Assembly (NCBI GenBank): GCA_928085145.1
Contig: OV725077.1
Coordinates: forward strand, 63,821,495 to 63,885,494
From: Nezara viridula
Lineage: Eukaryota > Arthropoda > Insecta > Hemiptera > Pentatomidae
Direction: 5' to 3'
Length of the DNA: 64,000 bases
Program-made: the position numbers and the translations under genes
Part shown: piece after piece, positions 32,181-44,108 of the stretch
How positions within the stretch are numbered: position 1 is the first letter of the stretch
Layout of the letters: every line of letters starts with the position of its first letter
The notes under the pieces: generated by a model
Databases searched by the model: none
Told to the model about the DNA's origin: nothing
The model's input: only the letters and a program-made list of their open reading frames with translations

Positions 32181-33053
32181 AGAATTTTTATTTCAATTTT
32201 TCTCCCTTATTACTCAATAGTTATTTTTCTTTTGAATCTTTCATTCACTTTCGTTCAATTTTCCATAATTTTTCTGAGTAATATATCTCTCGTACCTATT
32301 TAGGCTTCCAGCGCTTTAGTTCAAACTTCGTCGGATAACCGTTAGAGATGACGCCACCTACACATCTCTTCTCTCTCCCCCTCCCTTGTAACGACTTTTA
32401 TTCTCCCTGCGACACTTAAGGAGACAGGTAGTACTTCTTTTATTTCTGTCTTATTTCAGCTTTCTCAATTTCTTCCCTCCTTCCTTTCATTCCTTTTCTC
32501 TGTTTTTAACTCTTTATTATATTATACATTGTCTGTACATCTTGATAGACTTTACAATATCTCAATTTTCTATTTAACTACTCCATTCTCAATGTTTTAA
32601 TTTTACTATTTATTTTCATTTCTTATATACCTTTATATTTCTTTTTATGTTTTACATTTTATTCTAAGATTCCCATTGTAACACTTTAGTCACCCCTTTT
32701 TGATTATGCCTACTTCATCATTCCACACTTTGTAACGGTTTTTATTATTTATCTTTTAGTTCTTAGTCATTATTCTAACAATTTTATTTTACTTTATATT
32801 TATCTATTTTATTTTTATAAATTTTTTTATTTTATTTTATTTTTTTATTTTTTATCATCTTTTTTACCATCATTACTTATGTTTCTCATACCTTGTTATC
32901 TGGTTATTTTCTTAGCCCTGATGAAGGCCTGAACTTCAGGTCGAAACGTCGGCATATGTAAAAAATAAATATTATCATTTATTTTTGCCTTCCTTTTTGA
33001 CTGAACACCCCAACTATTCTTCTCTTCATTATCCACGACAGTCAACCAATTAC
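32181..33053 (+). mobile_element. Nested insertion, probable Penelope-like 3' part
   Basis: About 870 bases without coding sequence, mostly T-rich, ending with a hammerhead-like motif (32916-32953) and a short A/T-rich tail region TAAAAAATAAATATTATC. It is bounded by the direct repeat described for the outer element. 5'-truncated Penelope-like elements have this form, but no reverse transcriptase or GIY-YIG endonuclease is present to confirm it. Confidence 0.5.
32916..32953 (+). ncRNA. Hammerhead-ribozyme-like motif (plus)
   Basis: CTGATGA at 32918-32924, stem II GGCCTGAACTTCAGGTC (GGCCUG pairs with CAGGUC with one G-U), then GAAAC at 32943-32947 and GTCGGC. All conserved core positions visible in this half of the hammerhead are present. 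The 3' partner of stem I is uncertain. Confidence 0.5.
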
Positions 33054-33282
33054 CAATTATAGAGATATAATAGTATACGACCGCTAATTATAAATAATAA
33101 ACTATAGTGATTGATGGCACATGAATCTTAACTAATATTGTAATACACATATTAAAATTAAATATTAAAATAGTTATACAAGCTAAAAATAAAAAAAATA
33201 AAATAATGTATACAATCCATTTATATAAATTTGTAATATTTTATCTTACTCACCGCTGCGTCCTGAATATTTATCACCCATG

Positions 33283-33911
33283 ATTTGTAGAACAGTCGAC
33301 TAACTTTCTTCAAGTAAAAGTTTAATAATATTTCCTTGGTAGCAGCAAATAATTTAGATAGCTCACCATTACAATTAATCATCTAATGTTTACTACTTTC
33401 ATCCACGTAAACTTGTCATCCACATATTTTTCAAGACTTAGTTGAGTGGAAGAGTGGCCACCCTGACTGCTGCCCCTAGCACGTGGGGAGTAAGAAGCCT
33501 CTCAGGATCAAATAGAGTGTGAAATGCAGCAACATAACTCGTAATGGTCCCAGCCTCATGCCTCCCCAGGATACCTTCAGCTCAAGACTGGAGGGATGGC
33601 AATGGAACGATATTTCAGACAGTTTAACCCCTGGCATCCGCTAAATCTTGATTCTCCGTCAACTTGTCTTCCACGCCGATAAACATCAACCCTTAGGGGT
33701 TGAGTCAGGTTGACTTTTATTGATGAGTTACGTATATAAACGTTAATCTTGATATTTTTAAAATCAAAACACTGTTTTTTTTTCTTATTAGTTAAAATTA
33801 ACCAAGTGGGACTTTAACCTTTGTAAATAAGTTGAACTTTTTAACCATACTCATTATTGTAATCCAATCACAATCTACATCTACTCATCTTTATAAATTT
33901 CCACATAATTT
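33283..33911. other. Non-coding DNA with a GC-rich island (33440-33710)
   Basis: The island contains GCCCCTAGCACGTGGGGAGT and CCCTTAGGGGTTGAGTCAGG, both with short palindromes. No frame or repeat family was recognised. Confidence 0.35.
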
Positions 33912-34605
33912 CTTTTATTTATTTATTTAAATATATAATATTCTGTCTCGCGGACAATAATTATAGTGATAAATGAACACATTCACACCATATATACAGA
34001 AAATATAAAATTAACAAAAGTAAAATAATAACTAAATAATAATAAAAAAAACTATGTACAATAAAAACAAAAAATAACATAAAGATAAGTAAATTAAAAA
34101 AACATAAAAACACAGTCATACCTATATACAATATATACAATCAGGCAGGGAACCCAAAGGCTTCTACCTCCAACTATAGAAGGAAAGCCAGGACTCTAAG
34201 AGATCCATGCGCTACTCTCTCAACCGCCATGGAATCCTGGCCATTGCCAGAGCTCCAAGATATATACTATAAAAGATCTCTGCCGCTTCAACCTTCGAGG
34301 AGGGTTGTAGGGATGAGTGGAACTAGAAAGAGATTGTACTAGGGGATTTGGATGATTGATAAGGTTCTGATGGAATTTGGAATTTTTTTCAGGAATAAGG
34401 TCAAGGACAAATGTGATATTAAGGTCATGATGTAGTGTTTTGTTGGTTACATAGAACGGAGCATCGACTATTGTTCCTAGGACTTTGGATTGAAAGGATT
34501 GGATGCGTTTGATGTTAGAAAATTTTGCTGTTCCCCAAATTTCAAGTCCGTAGGTCCAAATAGGTTTCAGGATTGTCTTGTAGATCAGTAGCACATAAAT
34601 TAAAT
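33912..34605 (-). mobile_element. 5'-truncated Jockey-like copy, subfamily A
   Basis: The minus strand encodes the last 125 codons of ORF2 from LLIYKTILKPIWTYGLEIWG (about 34590) through VDAPFYVTNKTLHHDLNITF to the LKRQRS end, uninterrupted to 34220. The usual 3' UTR follows (GCCATGGAATCCTGGCC near 34226, GTATATATGGTGTGAATGTG near 33990), ending in a T/A-rich tail at 33915-33935. Homology stops at about 34605, where ordinary AT-rich DNA begins. The open coding part implies a younger insertion than the copies at 2040 or 10480, but the RT catalytic region is missing. Confidence 0.9.
34220..34605 (-). pseudogene. ORF2 C-terminal fragment of the truncated Jockey copy
   Basis: The frame runs without stops from about 34605 to 34220. 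It covers the region after the RT thumb: IKRIQSFQSKVLGTIVDAPF, LNITFVLDLIPEKNSKFHQN and NPPRRLKRQRS. It is closely similar to the equivalent part of the element at 41576-42379, with about ten visible residue differences. It has lost everything before the C-terminal domain, so no enzyme activity is expected. Confidence 0.85.
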
Positions 34606-34729
34606 TTAACATTATTTACATTATTGAGTATATAACGCTTATTAAATAACAATGAATTTTACATGGTTTATATTCTATGAAAACTCGTCTTAAATTATGA
34701 ATAATAGAATAGAACTGCAAATATTGCCC
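34606..34729. other. Short spacer
   Basis: AT-rich, nothing recognised. Confidence 0.4.
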
Positions 34730-35084
34730 AACTTGTGTAGTGGTGTCCAAAATCGGTCTTGATCTTGCACTTTACAAGACTAACTAACGGTTGCAAGACC
34801 AAGACCAAGATCGGTAAAAAAAAATCGAGTTTTGAATAAAAATTAAGTCATAATAATTACTAATACTTGAAAATTTTAGCTAATATATGTAAAAAATTGG
34901 TATAACTAATATACTTTTGCATTTAACTCTTCTAAGTTTTCATTCGGGCTCACTTATGTTTCTTAAACCTAAATATTTGCAGAAATATCTCTATAGTTAT
35001 AAGCCAATAAGTAACTGCAAGACTGTTGCAAGACCAAAACCAAGCCCAAGACTGAGTGCGCATTTAGGCAACACTAACCTTGTG
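34730..35084 (+). mobile_element. hAT-like non-autonomous element with 8-bp target duplication
   Basis: The element (34738-35076, 339 bases) begins TAGTGGTGTCCAAAATCGGT and ends ATTTAGGCAACACTA; the ends are imperfect inverted repeats. It is flanked by AACTTGTG (34730-34737) and ACCTTGTG (35077-35084), an 8-bp duplication with one mismatch. An 8-bp duplication and TAGTG…CACTA-type ends fit the hAT superfamily. It has subterminal CAAGACCAAGACCAAG tracts and no transposase. The truncated copy at 13901-14229 is the same family. Confidence 0.88.
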
Positions 35085-35369
35085 CAAAATGTTAAATTTT
35101 AAAGACAACCGCAAGACCGGAATCTGTATTGTTTTACGAATTTATAGCTTTGCTAGATATGTACATGATGTAATAACTTTTATCATAATAAAAAGTTGAT
35201 ACCAACCAAAAAATCACGTTCGTTACTTTAGCATGGCGCCGACGATGTGTTTCTTGCAAAAATGTTATGTCTATAATATGCAACCTTATTTAGATTATTC
35301 GTATCTTATGTTAGATTTAAGTATTGACTGTGAGATTAAATAAGAGTTTAATAAAAAAATAATCTTATA
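35085..35369. other. Non-coding DNA
   Basis: CAAGACCGGAATC at 35111 echoes the subterminal repeats of the adjacent hAT-like element. Otherwise nothing. Confidence 0.4.
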
Positions 35370-35800
35370 TACAGAGTGTATCAGGGTTAAGTAGCCAAAC
35401 TGCAAAAATGAACCAAGGACCTTAAAACAAGAAAAAAATTCCTCTGAATGTATGGCCTCAAACACTTTGTTTAGAAGATGTTCACACCTAAATATTTTCG
35501 TTGTTATGAATTATCTACGTTATATGAGGTAAATAAAACGTATTTAGTTGTTCAAACTAATTCACATTAAATGTTTTTCAAAGTGATTTCCTTCAGTATT
35601 AAAAGGGGCTCGGCATCTGTCTTCAATAGTGGCAGAACGGCACTGGATATGTATTATTGTTTCACAAGATTCAATTATCTTGCAACTATAGACTTTTTAT
35701 TTAATGTCAAAACAAAAAAATCCAGTGGTGTCAGGTCTGGAGAGCGTGCAGGCCAAGCCACTGGTCCTGCACGTCTAATCCATTGATTGGGATATGGGAT
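35370..35800 (-). pseudogene. DDE transposase C-terminal relic (Tc1/mariner-like)
   Basis: The minus strand near 35790 reads WIRRAGPVAWPARSPDLTPL DFF (two blocks, RSPDLTPLDFF being the hallmark). This is the stretch that holds the third acidic residue of mariner-like DDE transposases, usually WPxRSPDLxPxDFFLWG. After decayed sequence with stops, the end of the protein is recognisable at about 35580-35625 (RCRAPFNTEGNHFEKHL, family form RxxxCIExxGxHFEHLL). The element end probably lies near 35375, where TATACAGAGTGTATCAGGGT could be its terminal repeat. The N-terminal DNA-binding part and the first two acidic residues are missing, so this is a dead, 5'-deleted copy. Confidence 0.75.
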
Positions 35801-35886
35801 ATGGGATATGAATGAGCAAGTCCGGTTAATGGCCTTAATTCTTAACTTGGAAGATAATTGAATTATAAAATCTAATCACAATAATT

Positions 35887-37029
<1,143 letters not shown>

Positions 37030-37115
37030 CACGTGCACACACACACACAATTTGTACTTCAAAAACATGATGATAAAAACAACGATTTAATTTATTTCCT
37101 GTAGATTAGTTTATA
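37030..37115. repeat. Second copy of the (AC)n-linked segment
   Basis: Direct copy of 35887-35968, about 1.15 kb downstream, with roughly ten differences. Its TA tract has been replaced by ordinary sequence. Confidence 0.85.
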
Positions 37116-37289
37116 TTTTATCCTTAATCGTTTATTCTTACTAATCCGAAAACCATCCAGGTTATTTAAGTGACTTAAATAACTTCGTTGTACCAGTGAT
37201 GAACCTGAATATTAGACGGTCCCAATTTTCACAAGATGAAATCAGCAAACGCAGACGAAAGCCCAACACCCATTCTAGACCGAAAGCAT
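37116..37289. other. Short spacer
   Basis: Nothing recognised. Confidence 0.4.
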
Positions 37290-37640
37290 TACCATGACAC
37301 AGAAGAGGCGGCAAGAGAGTGGGGGTAGAAATTGGAGGGTATCAAGTGAGATTTATTCCGAAGAGATCAAAGGGACCTCAACGAGACCACATGAAATAGA
37401 GAGGGTCCGGCATTGTTTGCTCGTACCCTTTGCTGAGGCATTGCCTGGATTTTTGTCGGAGGGTCTTGCAATGGTCTCTCATCAGTTAGGCCGTTTGGCC
37501 TCCAACATCGGGGGAAGCTTGGTATGCAAATACAAGAATTCCTTAGCTTATAGCATTCTTTGGGGCCGTTAATTAGTTTACATCGAGTCTGTGACTAATT
37601 TCAAAATGGTTCCGTTTATTGGACGCTTAATCACTTGAGA
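37290..37640. other. GC-rich island, possible conserved non-coding block
   Basis: A 92-codon forward frame (37294-37572) shows no domain. The block holds a perfect octamer ATGCAAAT (37524-37531) and CCGTTAATTAGTTTAC (37565). It is flanked by AT-rich DNA. It is either a regulatory block or an unrecognised exon. Confidence 0.3.
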
Positions 37641-39414
37641 AGTAATCTAAAAACTTGATTAAAATTGTAAATAAGTAAATGACAGGTAAGGTTCTTTATT
37701 TGAGCTCTAAGATTGTTGATGTCTTTATTTTTTCAACTTCAAAAAAACAAATACTTTGCAATGGTTGAAGGAGCTTCGTTCAATGTTTACTAAGGTGTAT
37801 CCTTGTTTCTTATTCAACAATTATCCTACAAGATAATTTGGTGAGCATCCACCGATTTCTGAACCGACAATTTTTTTAAAGCAAAACTAACCAGTTCATA
37901 GAGGCAGGTTGTGAGAAGAGGATCCATAATTCATTATAAGAAAACTTATTTAATTATTCTAATTAATACCAATGCTGGACTAAAATCTGAACAGTCAGAG
38001 AATGAATTATCTCATCCCAACCCTTCAACTACCTAATGTTGAGAAAACATAGTCATAGTGGTAAAAGATATTTCAGAACGCAATTTCGTAACTATATACG
38101 CAATTCAAGTTATTAACTATCACCAGACTATAGATATAAGTACCTCTCGTTCGCCTTTAATACTTGATCTCTAATCATACATTAGGGATATCTTAAACTT
38201 CAGGAAAGATGGGGAGAAAGATGAGATCTGTGAAATTAAAGCAACTAGAGTAGCGACAAGTTAACAGACTTGCTTAATTATCGAATGATAACCGGTATAA
38301 GTGATAATTGCTATAGTGGTTATTTTGGAATATAATGTAATCATTTGTTTTTTGGTCAAATCCTAGTCAACATATCAATTAAATCAAATCAATAATTAAA
38401 TGCAATAAAAAAAAATTACACTGAAATAAACTGATGAACTTTTCTATAATTCATCAAAATGTGACCCCATTTGTACGTGGGAAGATAGGCATTGCATTAG
38501 CGATTTGGACATGATGAATGTCCATTGACGTGATGATGAATGTTAATGGATTATTATATTAAAAATAGTTTAAGCGACATGAAAGCAATGGTTTCTATAA
38601 CCGACTGACATGTAACATAAATTTATTATCAACAATAATTGGGATCTATCACGAACCTATCCCCTCCCCCTCCAACACTATAACCTTTCAAGCCGATGGC
38701 GAAGAATTTACTGAAGTAATTTTTCATAAACGGATATGTCTTGAAATTTGGATATTCTAGAAATATAAAATAAATATATTTTACAGTTTATGTTGCTAAC
38801 ATATGTACTTGGTTTTGTGATACAAATAATTTATTAATTTCATTTAATATAACTTTTTTTACTAAGAAATTCTCCACTGCTATGCTTAATCTAAATATAT
38901 TTCAAGATACTTTCCCATTCCACTCTAACCAAGTCTTTGCTCTCTCATGATGCCTTTTCACAGGAGGCTTGCACCTCGTCTTTCCATTTTATTTTAGTCT
39001 TCCTTTTTTCCTTCTTCCTTCTAATTCCAGAACCACACTTATCTTTGGTAACTAGATTTAATAATAATTTCATTAAATGGTCCAACATTTCTACCATCTC
39101 TTGCATTCGGGTGCATCACCATTTTTTTATAGTCTAGTCCCTTTCACCTGACTTACAGTGGAATTAGTTTTGAAGGGTAGAGGCATTCCCTCCTTTCCTT
39201 AAATAGGACGAAACGAAGGCAGACAGAAGAGACAGAGAGGCAAGGATCCTCCTCTTAATTCTATTTGTTCTAATAGCCAACTCGGTCTATTGCTCTGGTT
39301 AATGGACAAGACCGTATTCTCTCTTCTCTTCGCTTAATATTCTTAACAGAGCTCACCTCCGCGCTGTCTCTTCATTGTTCAGCAGAACCCCCCTTAACCT
39401 CTCTCTCACTCTCG

Positions 39415-39424
<10 letters not shown>
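37641..39424. other. Non-coding DNA
   Basis: AT-rich to 38900, then pyrimidine-rich (39000-39420) with CTCTCT tracts before the CA repeat. No supported gene. Confidence 0.4.

Positions 39425-39468
<44 letters not shown>
39425..39468. repeat. (CA)n microsatellite
   Basis: About 22 CA units preceded by a (CT)n tract, a compound microsatellite. Confidence 0.95.
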
Positions 39469-39470
<2 letters not shown>

Positions 39471-39479
39471 TGTATGTAG

Positions 39480-39913
39480 ATTTGTACACACAAGTCTAAC
39501 TTTTTTTTCCTTTTATTAATTGGAATTTGAAGCTATATTAATTAAGTAACTGTGAATTGGTGTATAATATGTACAGACTTGAAGATAAACTACTCTTTCG
39601 TAGCACTCCAAATATAGTTCTATATTAATGTCTCGAGGCCATCTTCTTTATAGAGGTATTGGAGTGTTGTCAGGAATCTGAGATAACGCAAAGTTAGAAA
39701 TTAGTAGATTGGGAGGCGTTTCAATTTTATTATTCCAGGATAGGAATCTGGATTGGACTGAATTGGCAGCATATGGAGCAGCAAGATCATTTTGGATAGT
39801 TTTATTTCTAATAAATTAAGGATTATTGAGGATTTCGTAAACAATTTTGGATTGGGACGTTTGGAAACCCGAGGAATTTGAAGGTTAAGAGCCCCTGATG
39901 CTGCACTTCTCAA
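39480..39913 (-). mobile_element. Jockey-like 3' end, subfamily B
   Basis: The minus strand in shifted frames gives SKIVYEILNNP (family form SKxLRTILNAP), FIRNKTIQNDL, AAPYAANSVQSRFLSWNNKI, then IPDNTPIPL and RRWPRDI, followed by a 3' UTR. This order matches the copies at 11040 and 28505. It is bounded at 39913 by an R1-like fragment on the other strand, an abrupt junction without spacer. Confidence 0.7.
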
Positions 39914-40600
39914 GTGCTGACAAATGGCATCATCGATTTCCTCCTCCAATCTGAGAAGAGTCCTGACCACCAAGCAATAGCTTTTAAGCTGCCTCCCCTG
40001 CCGGGAATATCTTCCACCAGGATAAGAGCATGTTGGCGGAGATTCAGCGATGGCTCTGCTGCAAGTCACCAGGACCTTTCAGACCTTGCATTGGGGTTAT
40101 GTATCGACATCTTCTTGCTAAAAGACAATTTTAGGTACCAAATGAACAGGGAAGGTTCAGCGGATCTACTAAAACTTCTCAGGTTCAATGAAGAAACCTG
40201 AAAGTGTAAGAAATCCTTTGCAAAACATGTTTGAAGAATGGAAACGGGCGTGGGTTAAGACAACTAAAGGCGCATCCTGGGAAAAAAATTCTCTACCATC
40301 GGTTTGCCGGTGAAAACAGCATGGGTAATGCCAGATTACTGGATCTCACTGGACTACTCACAGGACATAAGGGACTTAGAGTAAAGCTTGTTGCTTTGGT
40401 AAGGGCATTAATCCGCTATGACTCAGTTGTGAGGTACTGGATATCGCCGAACACATAATCATAGCTTACACCGCCAATGAGACACTCAGGTTCAAGCTGA
40501 TGAGGGAAATGGCGCTCTAAGGAGAAAGAATTCTCTGAGCTCATTGGACCCAGTCCACTTCTCCTTGGAACGAACAGAACAAATTATATCAGCGGCAATC
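39914..40600 (+). pseudogene. R1-like ORF2 relic with RT deleted (endonuclease joined to C-terminus)
   Basis: 39914-40090 reads LTNGIIDFLLQSEKSPDHQA, matching ANRIIDWVLRSETSSDHQAI of the R1-like endonuclease. From about 40104 the sequence is C-terminal ORF2: LLKDNFRYQMNREGSADL, then in shifted frames AWVMPDYWIS near 40320, matching AWVLPEYWVSQ, and finally AEHIII, the zinc-finger region, near 40446. The whole RT (about 400 codons) is missing between the two. This is an internal deletion or template switch, followed by decay with several stops. Confidence 0.85.
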
Positions 40601-40616
40601 AGCCGGACAGGGGAGA

Positions 40617-40700
40617 AACAAAAGTGGACAGTTACCAAACAAACGTGGACAATGGCCAAACAAAAGTGGACATTGGTCAAACAAAAGTCGACAATGGCCA
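40617..40700. repeat. 21-bp tandem repeat, 4 units
   Basis: Four adjacent units of the form AACAAAAGTGGACAATGGCCA with one to five changes each. It lies directly after the R1-like relic. No spacers, so not CRISPR. Confidence 0.92.
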
Positions 40701-41284
40701 AACTCAGATGATAGAACGAACTACGCAAGATTTATTTGTGCACTTGCAACAGTGGATTTTTACTTAGCATGAGTATCGTTCCACTCCAGCAAACCACTCG
40801 TATGGGAAGAGAAGGGAGGAAAATAAAATAATGAAATATTGTAATAAATGGGAGTAAATTGTAATAAATGAAATATTTTATTTCTTACCTCGAACTATTT
40901 AAAACCGATCGTTATATATACATTAATTAAATTAAATCAATCGTAATGGCGGATTTATCCCTAGGTGTCATCCTTTTCATTGACCATCCAAATACAAAAT
41001 AATTTATCAGCAATTATTTATAAGTCCTGGCACCAGAAAGTATACTTCATAAGGCCATATTTTTGTATTCATACTCTGAGATGGAGAAACATCCTTCCTC
41101 TCCCTTTCCTTATGGATCTAACACTGCAGAACTACATTACTAAATTTATATGCAATAACAAAGATAGAAATATATTGAAGCAAACAAGCTTTGAAAAACT
41201 TAATCAACCGTTTCATGGCGCTTAAACATATCATACCCACACTATTTAGAAGAGGATGTATTTATTTATTGACAGAAATACAAA
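40701..41284. other. Non-coding DNA
   Basis: A direct duplication GTAATAAATG(G/A) near 40842 and 40861. An 86-codon frame (40965-41225) shows no domain. Confidence 0.35.
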
Positions 41285-41575
41285 TAGAAATAGAAATTTT
41301 TTTTTTATATTTGTTTATTTAGAAATATTACATTCTGTCACATCAAGGACATTTATAATAGTGTTCAGAGAAAGCACACTCACACTCTATTTACAATAAA
41401 AAAAAAATAAATAAATAAATAATACAGAAACTTAATAATAATAAATACAATAAAATAAAATAAAAATAAATACAATAAAATAAAATAAAATATAAACAAA
41501 AGAACTAACCTAATCATACACACTCGGGCTTGAGTGGAGGATCTGGCCATTGCCAAAACTCCAATAGATGCTTAT

Positions 41576-44106
41576 TTACAAAAGGTCTCTGGGCCACTGC
41601 CGCTTCAACCTTCGAGGAGGATTGTAAGGATGGGTGGTGGTGGATAGAGATTGTGCAAGGGGATTTGGATGATAGGTAAGGTTCTGGTGAAATTTGGAGA
41701 ATTTTTCTGGAATAAGGTCTAGGACAAATGGGATATTAAGGTCATGGTGTAGGATTTTGTTATTTACATAGAACGGAGCATCAACTATTGTTCGAAGGAC
41801 TTTAGATTGAAAGGATTGAATACGTTTGATGTTAGAAGCTTTTGCTGTCCCCCACAGTTCAAGTCCGTATGTCCATATAGGTTTCAGTATTGTCTTGTAG
41901 ATAAGTAATTTGTTTTCAATAGAAAGTTTGGATTTTCTGTTTAGTAGTCTGTATAGCTGGCCGTATCGTCGGTTGAGTTCTTGTCTTTTCAGTCTAGTAT
42001 GTGGGTTCCACGTTAGTCTTCGGTCTAAATGAAAGCCAAGATACCGGACTGTGTCTGAGTAAGGAAGCTGGATGGAATTAAAGTGTACTGGTGGACAGGA
42101 ACTACGTCGGAGTGTAAAGGTAATATGTTGGCATTTAGATTCATTAACTTTAATGCGCCAGTTATTACACCAGTGCTCAATCAAGGTGAGGTGGTTTTGG
42201 AGATTTAAGGATGCTATGTTGGGATCTGAGTCGGATGATAGAATGGCGGTGTCATCAGCAAAAGTTGCCAGGAAGGTATCGGGATGGACAGGGATATCGG
42301 CGGTAAAGAGGATGTAAAGGACGGGACCCAATACGCTACCTTGAGGAACACCTGCCTCAATTGGATAGCACCCGAGCAATATTGCTTGCTTTCCAATGCT
42401 GCGGAAATATGATCAACCACTCGGAGTCCTTGTTGGACTGTAGAGTGTTGTGAACGAAATCCGAACTGATGGGAAGGAAGAGTTTGGGATTCTATAAAGG
42501 GTAGGATGCGTTTCAGGAGGATCTTTTCAAAGATTTTTGAGAGAATCGGAAGAAGGCTAATTGGTCTGTAGGACGTTGAGGTGTTGGGAGGTTTGCCTGG
42601 TTTCGGAAACAGGATAATAGTGGAATGTTTCCACAAAAGAGGAAAGTGGGTGGTTCGTAGGATGCTATTGTATATGTATGTAAGGAATATGACAGCTTTA
42701 GGAGGGAGTTGTCTAAGGATCTGAGAGGTAAGGAGGTCGTATCCAGGTGATTTACGGGTAGGTAGTTTTTGTAAGAGGAATTTGACCTCAGAAGGATTAA
42801 CTGCTTTAGGCGGTAAGGAGAGTGGGATGGGTGAATTAAGGAATTCCTCTACTGCTGACGTGTGGGTGGGATTGGATTCTGGATGAGAGGTGAATGTAAG
42901 GGAAAGGTGTTTGGCGAATTCTTCGGCTCTATCTTCGTCAGATGCTGCCCAAGAGCCATCACCTCGACGGAGAGGATGTGATATATGATGGGGTTTTAGG
43001 ATATGTTTGGTGGCCTTCCATAGGGAATTGTCATGAGAAGAGAGGGAAGTGAGGTAGGAGTTGAAGGATTGGGATCTGAAGGTGGCCAATTCTATCTTAA
43101 GTTTTTGGCAAAAATAATTATAGGATTGGCGATCGGTGGGGTGTCTAGTACGTTGCCATAATAATCTGGCACGGCGTTTGGTATGGATTAGGTCTATGAG
43201 GTGTTGAGGTAACTTTTTTTTCTTAGGAGTTCTTGAGGAGTGGTTTGGAGAGGAAGCAGTCCAGATTGCTTGTTGGATAGTGGTGGTAAAAAAGTGTACG
43301 GTATTGTCAAGGTCATCTGGGGTTTTCAGGGTCATTCTGAGGTCAATTTTATCGGTAAGGATTTGGTGAAAGAGTTTCCAGTTAACTGGGCCTCTGATGA
43401 AGGACGGTGGAGAAGACTTAGGAATAGGAGCTAGAGATAATTGGAGTAATAATGGACTATGATCTGAGGATAGTTCGGCAAGAGGGGTAAGGGAATGATT
43501 GAGGGGACCTAAGCCACTGTGGATGGAAAAATCAAGGATATCAGGATTACGGTTGGGATCTGTGGGCCAGTAGGTAGGAGAGTTGGGGGAAAGGAGGTGA
43601 AAACGTTGGGAATTGAGTGCAGACAGCAGGGTTCGGCCACGAGAATTCGTGGTTCTGGAACCCCATTGTTGGTGCGTGGCATTTAGGTCTGCACCCAAGA
43701 TGAAGTGATGTCCTAAGGAGTCGAGGAGAGAACTGAATTGGGCATTGGATATGGATCGGTTAGGAGGGCAATACGCTGATGCAAGAGTGACCGGAAAGGA
43801 GAAGGTTTTTATCACGATAGCGGTGGACTGTAGGAAATCATGTATTGGTAATGGGAGTACGTGATGGGAGAGGGATTGGTGTACAATTACAGCAGTGCCG
43901 GCATGTGCTCTGCCATCTGGGTGGTCAGTACGGTATGTTAAATACTGTGGGATTTTTAAATGCTGTTTTATGGTCAGTCGAGTTTCTGTAATTAGGGCCA
44001 CCTCAATGTTCTTGTCTTGTAGTAAAGCTGTTAGTTCGTCAACGTGATTTCTAACACCATTCGCATTCCAAAGGAGAATGGACATGGGTTTTGGGATGTG
44101 GGTCAT
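41576..44106 (-). pseudogene. Jockey-like ORF2 (endonuclease + reverse transcriptase), broken by internal deletion
   Basis: The first frame (44106 to about 42375) encodes an AP-type endonuclease that is complete at its key residues: N14, E41 (TETRLT), D140-N142-H145 (GADLNATHQQWG), D189 and S214-D215-H216. It then has the RT start: KSPGYDLLTSQIL (~453), SYRPISLLPILSKIFEKILL (~512) and HQFGFRSQHSTVQQ (~546). After KQYC (~577) the frame is lost. A second frame resumes at GVPQGSVLGP and continues with FADDTAIL (42379-41576), the thumb and the C-terminal domain to LKRQWPRDLL. The ~60 residues normally in between, which carry the FxDxxxAFD motif with the first catalytic Asp, are absent. The defect is therefore a deletion, not a sequencing frameshift. 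Confidence 0.92.
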
Positions 44107-44108
44107 TA
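44104..44108 (-). promoter_or_regulatory. TAATG stop/start junction between ORF1 and ORF2
   Basis: The ORF1 stop TAA and the ORF2 ATG share one base. In the R1-type element SART1 the same UAAUG arrangement is known to couple ORF2 translation to ORF1 termination. A similar mechanism here is inferred. Confidence 0.7.

Larger units (their letters stand above)
32052..33282. mobile_element. Element with 26-bp terminal inverted repeats, carrying a nested insertion
   Basis: ATGGGTGATAAATATTCAGG at 32052, followed by ATGCAG, is repeated inverted at 33257-33282 (two mismatches). Just inside the left end, on the minus strand, lies a hammerhead-like motif (32102-32142). Inside, CAATTAGAGATATAATA (32164-32180) recurs as CAATTATAGAGATATAATA (33054-33072), which looks like a target duplication around a separate ~870-base insertion. 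The original element was therefore about 340 bases. Hammerhead motifs next to terminal repeats are known from Penelope-like elements; assigning this one to them is inference. Confidence 0.65.
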
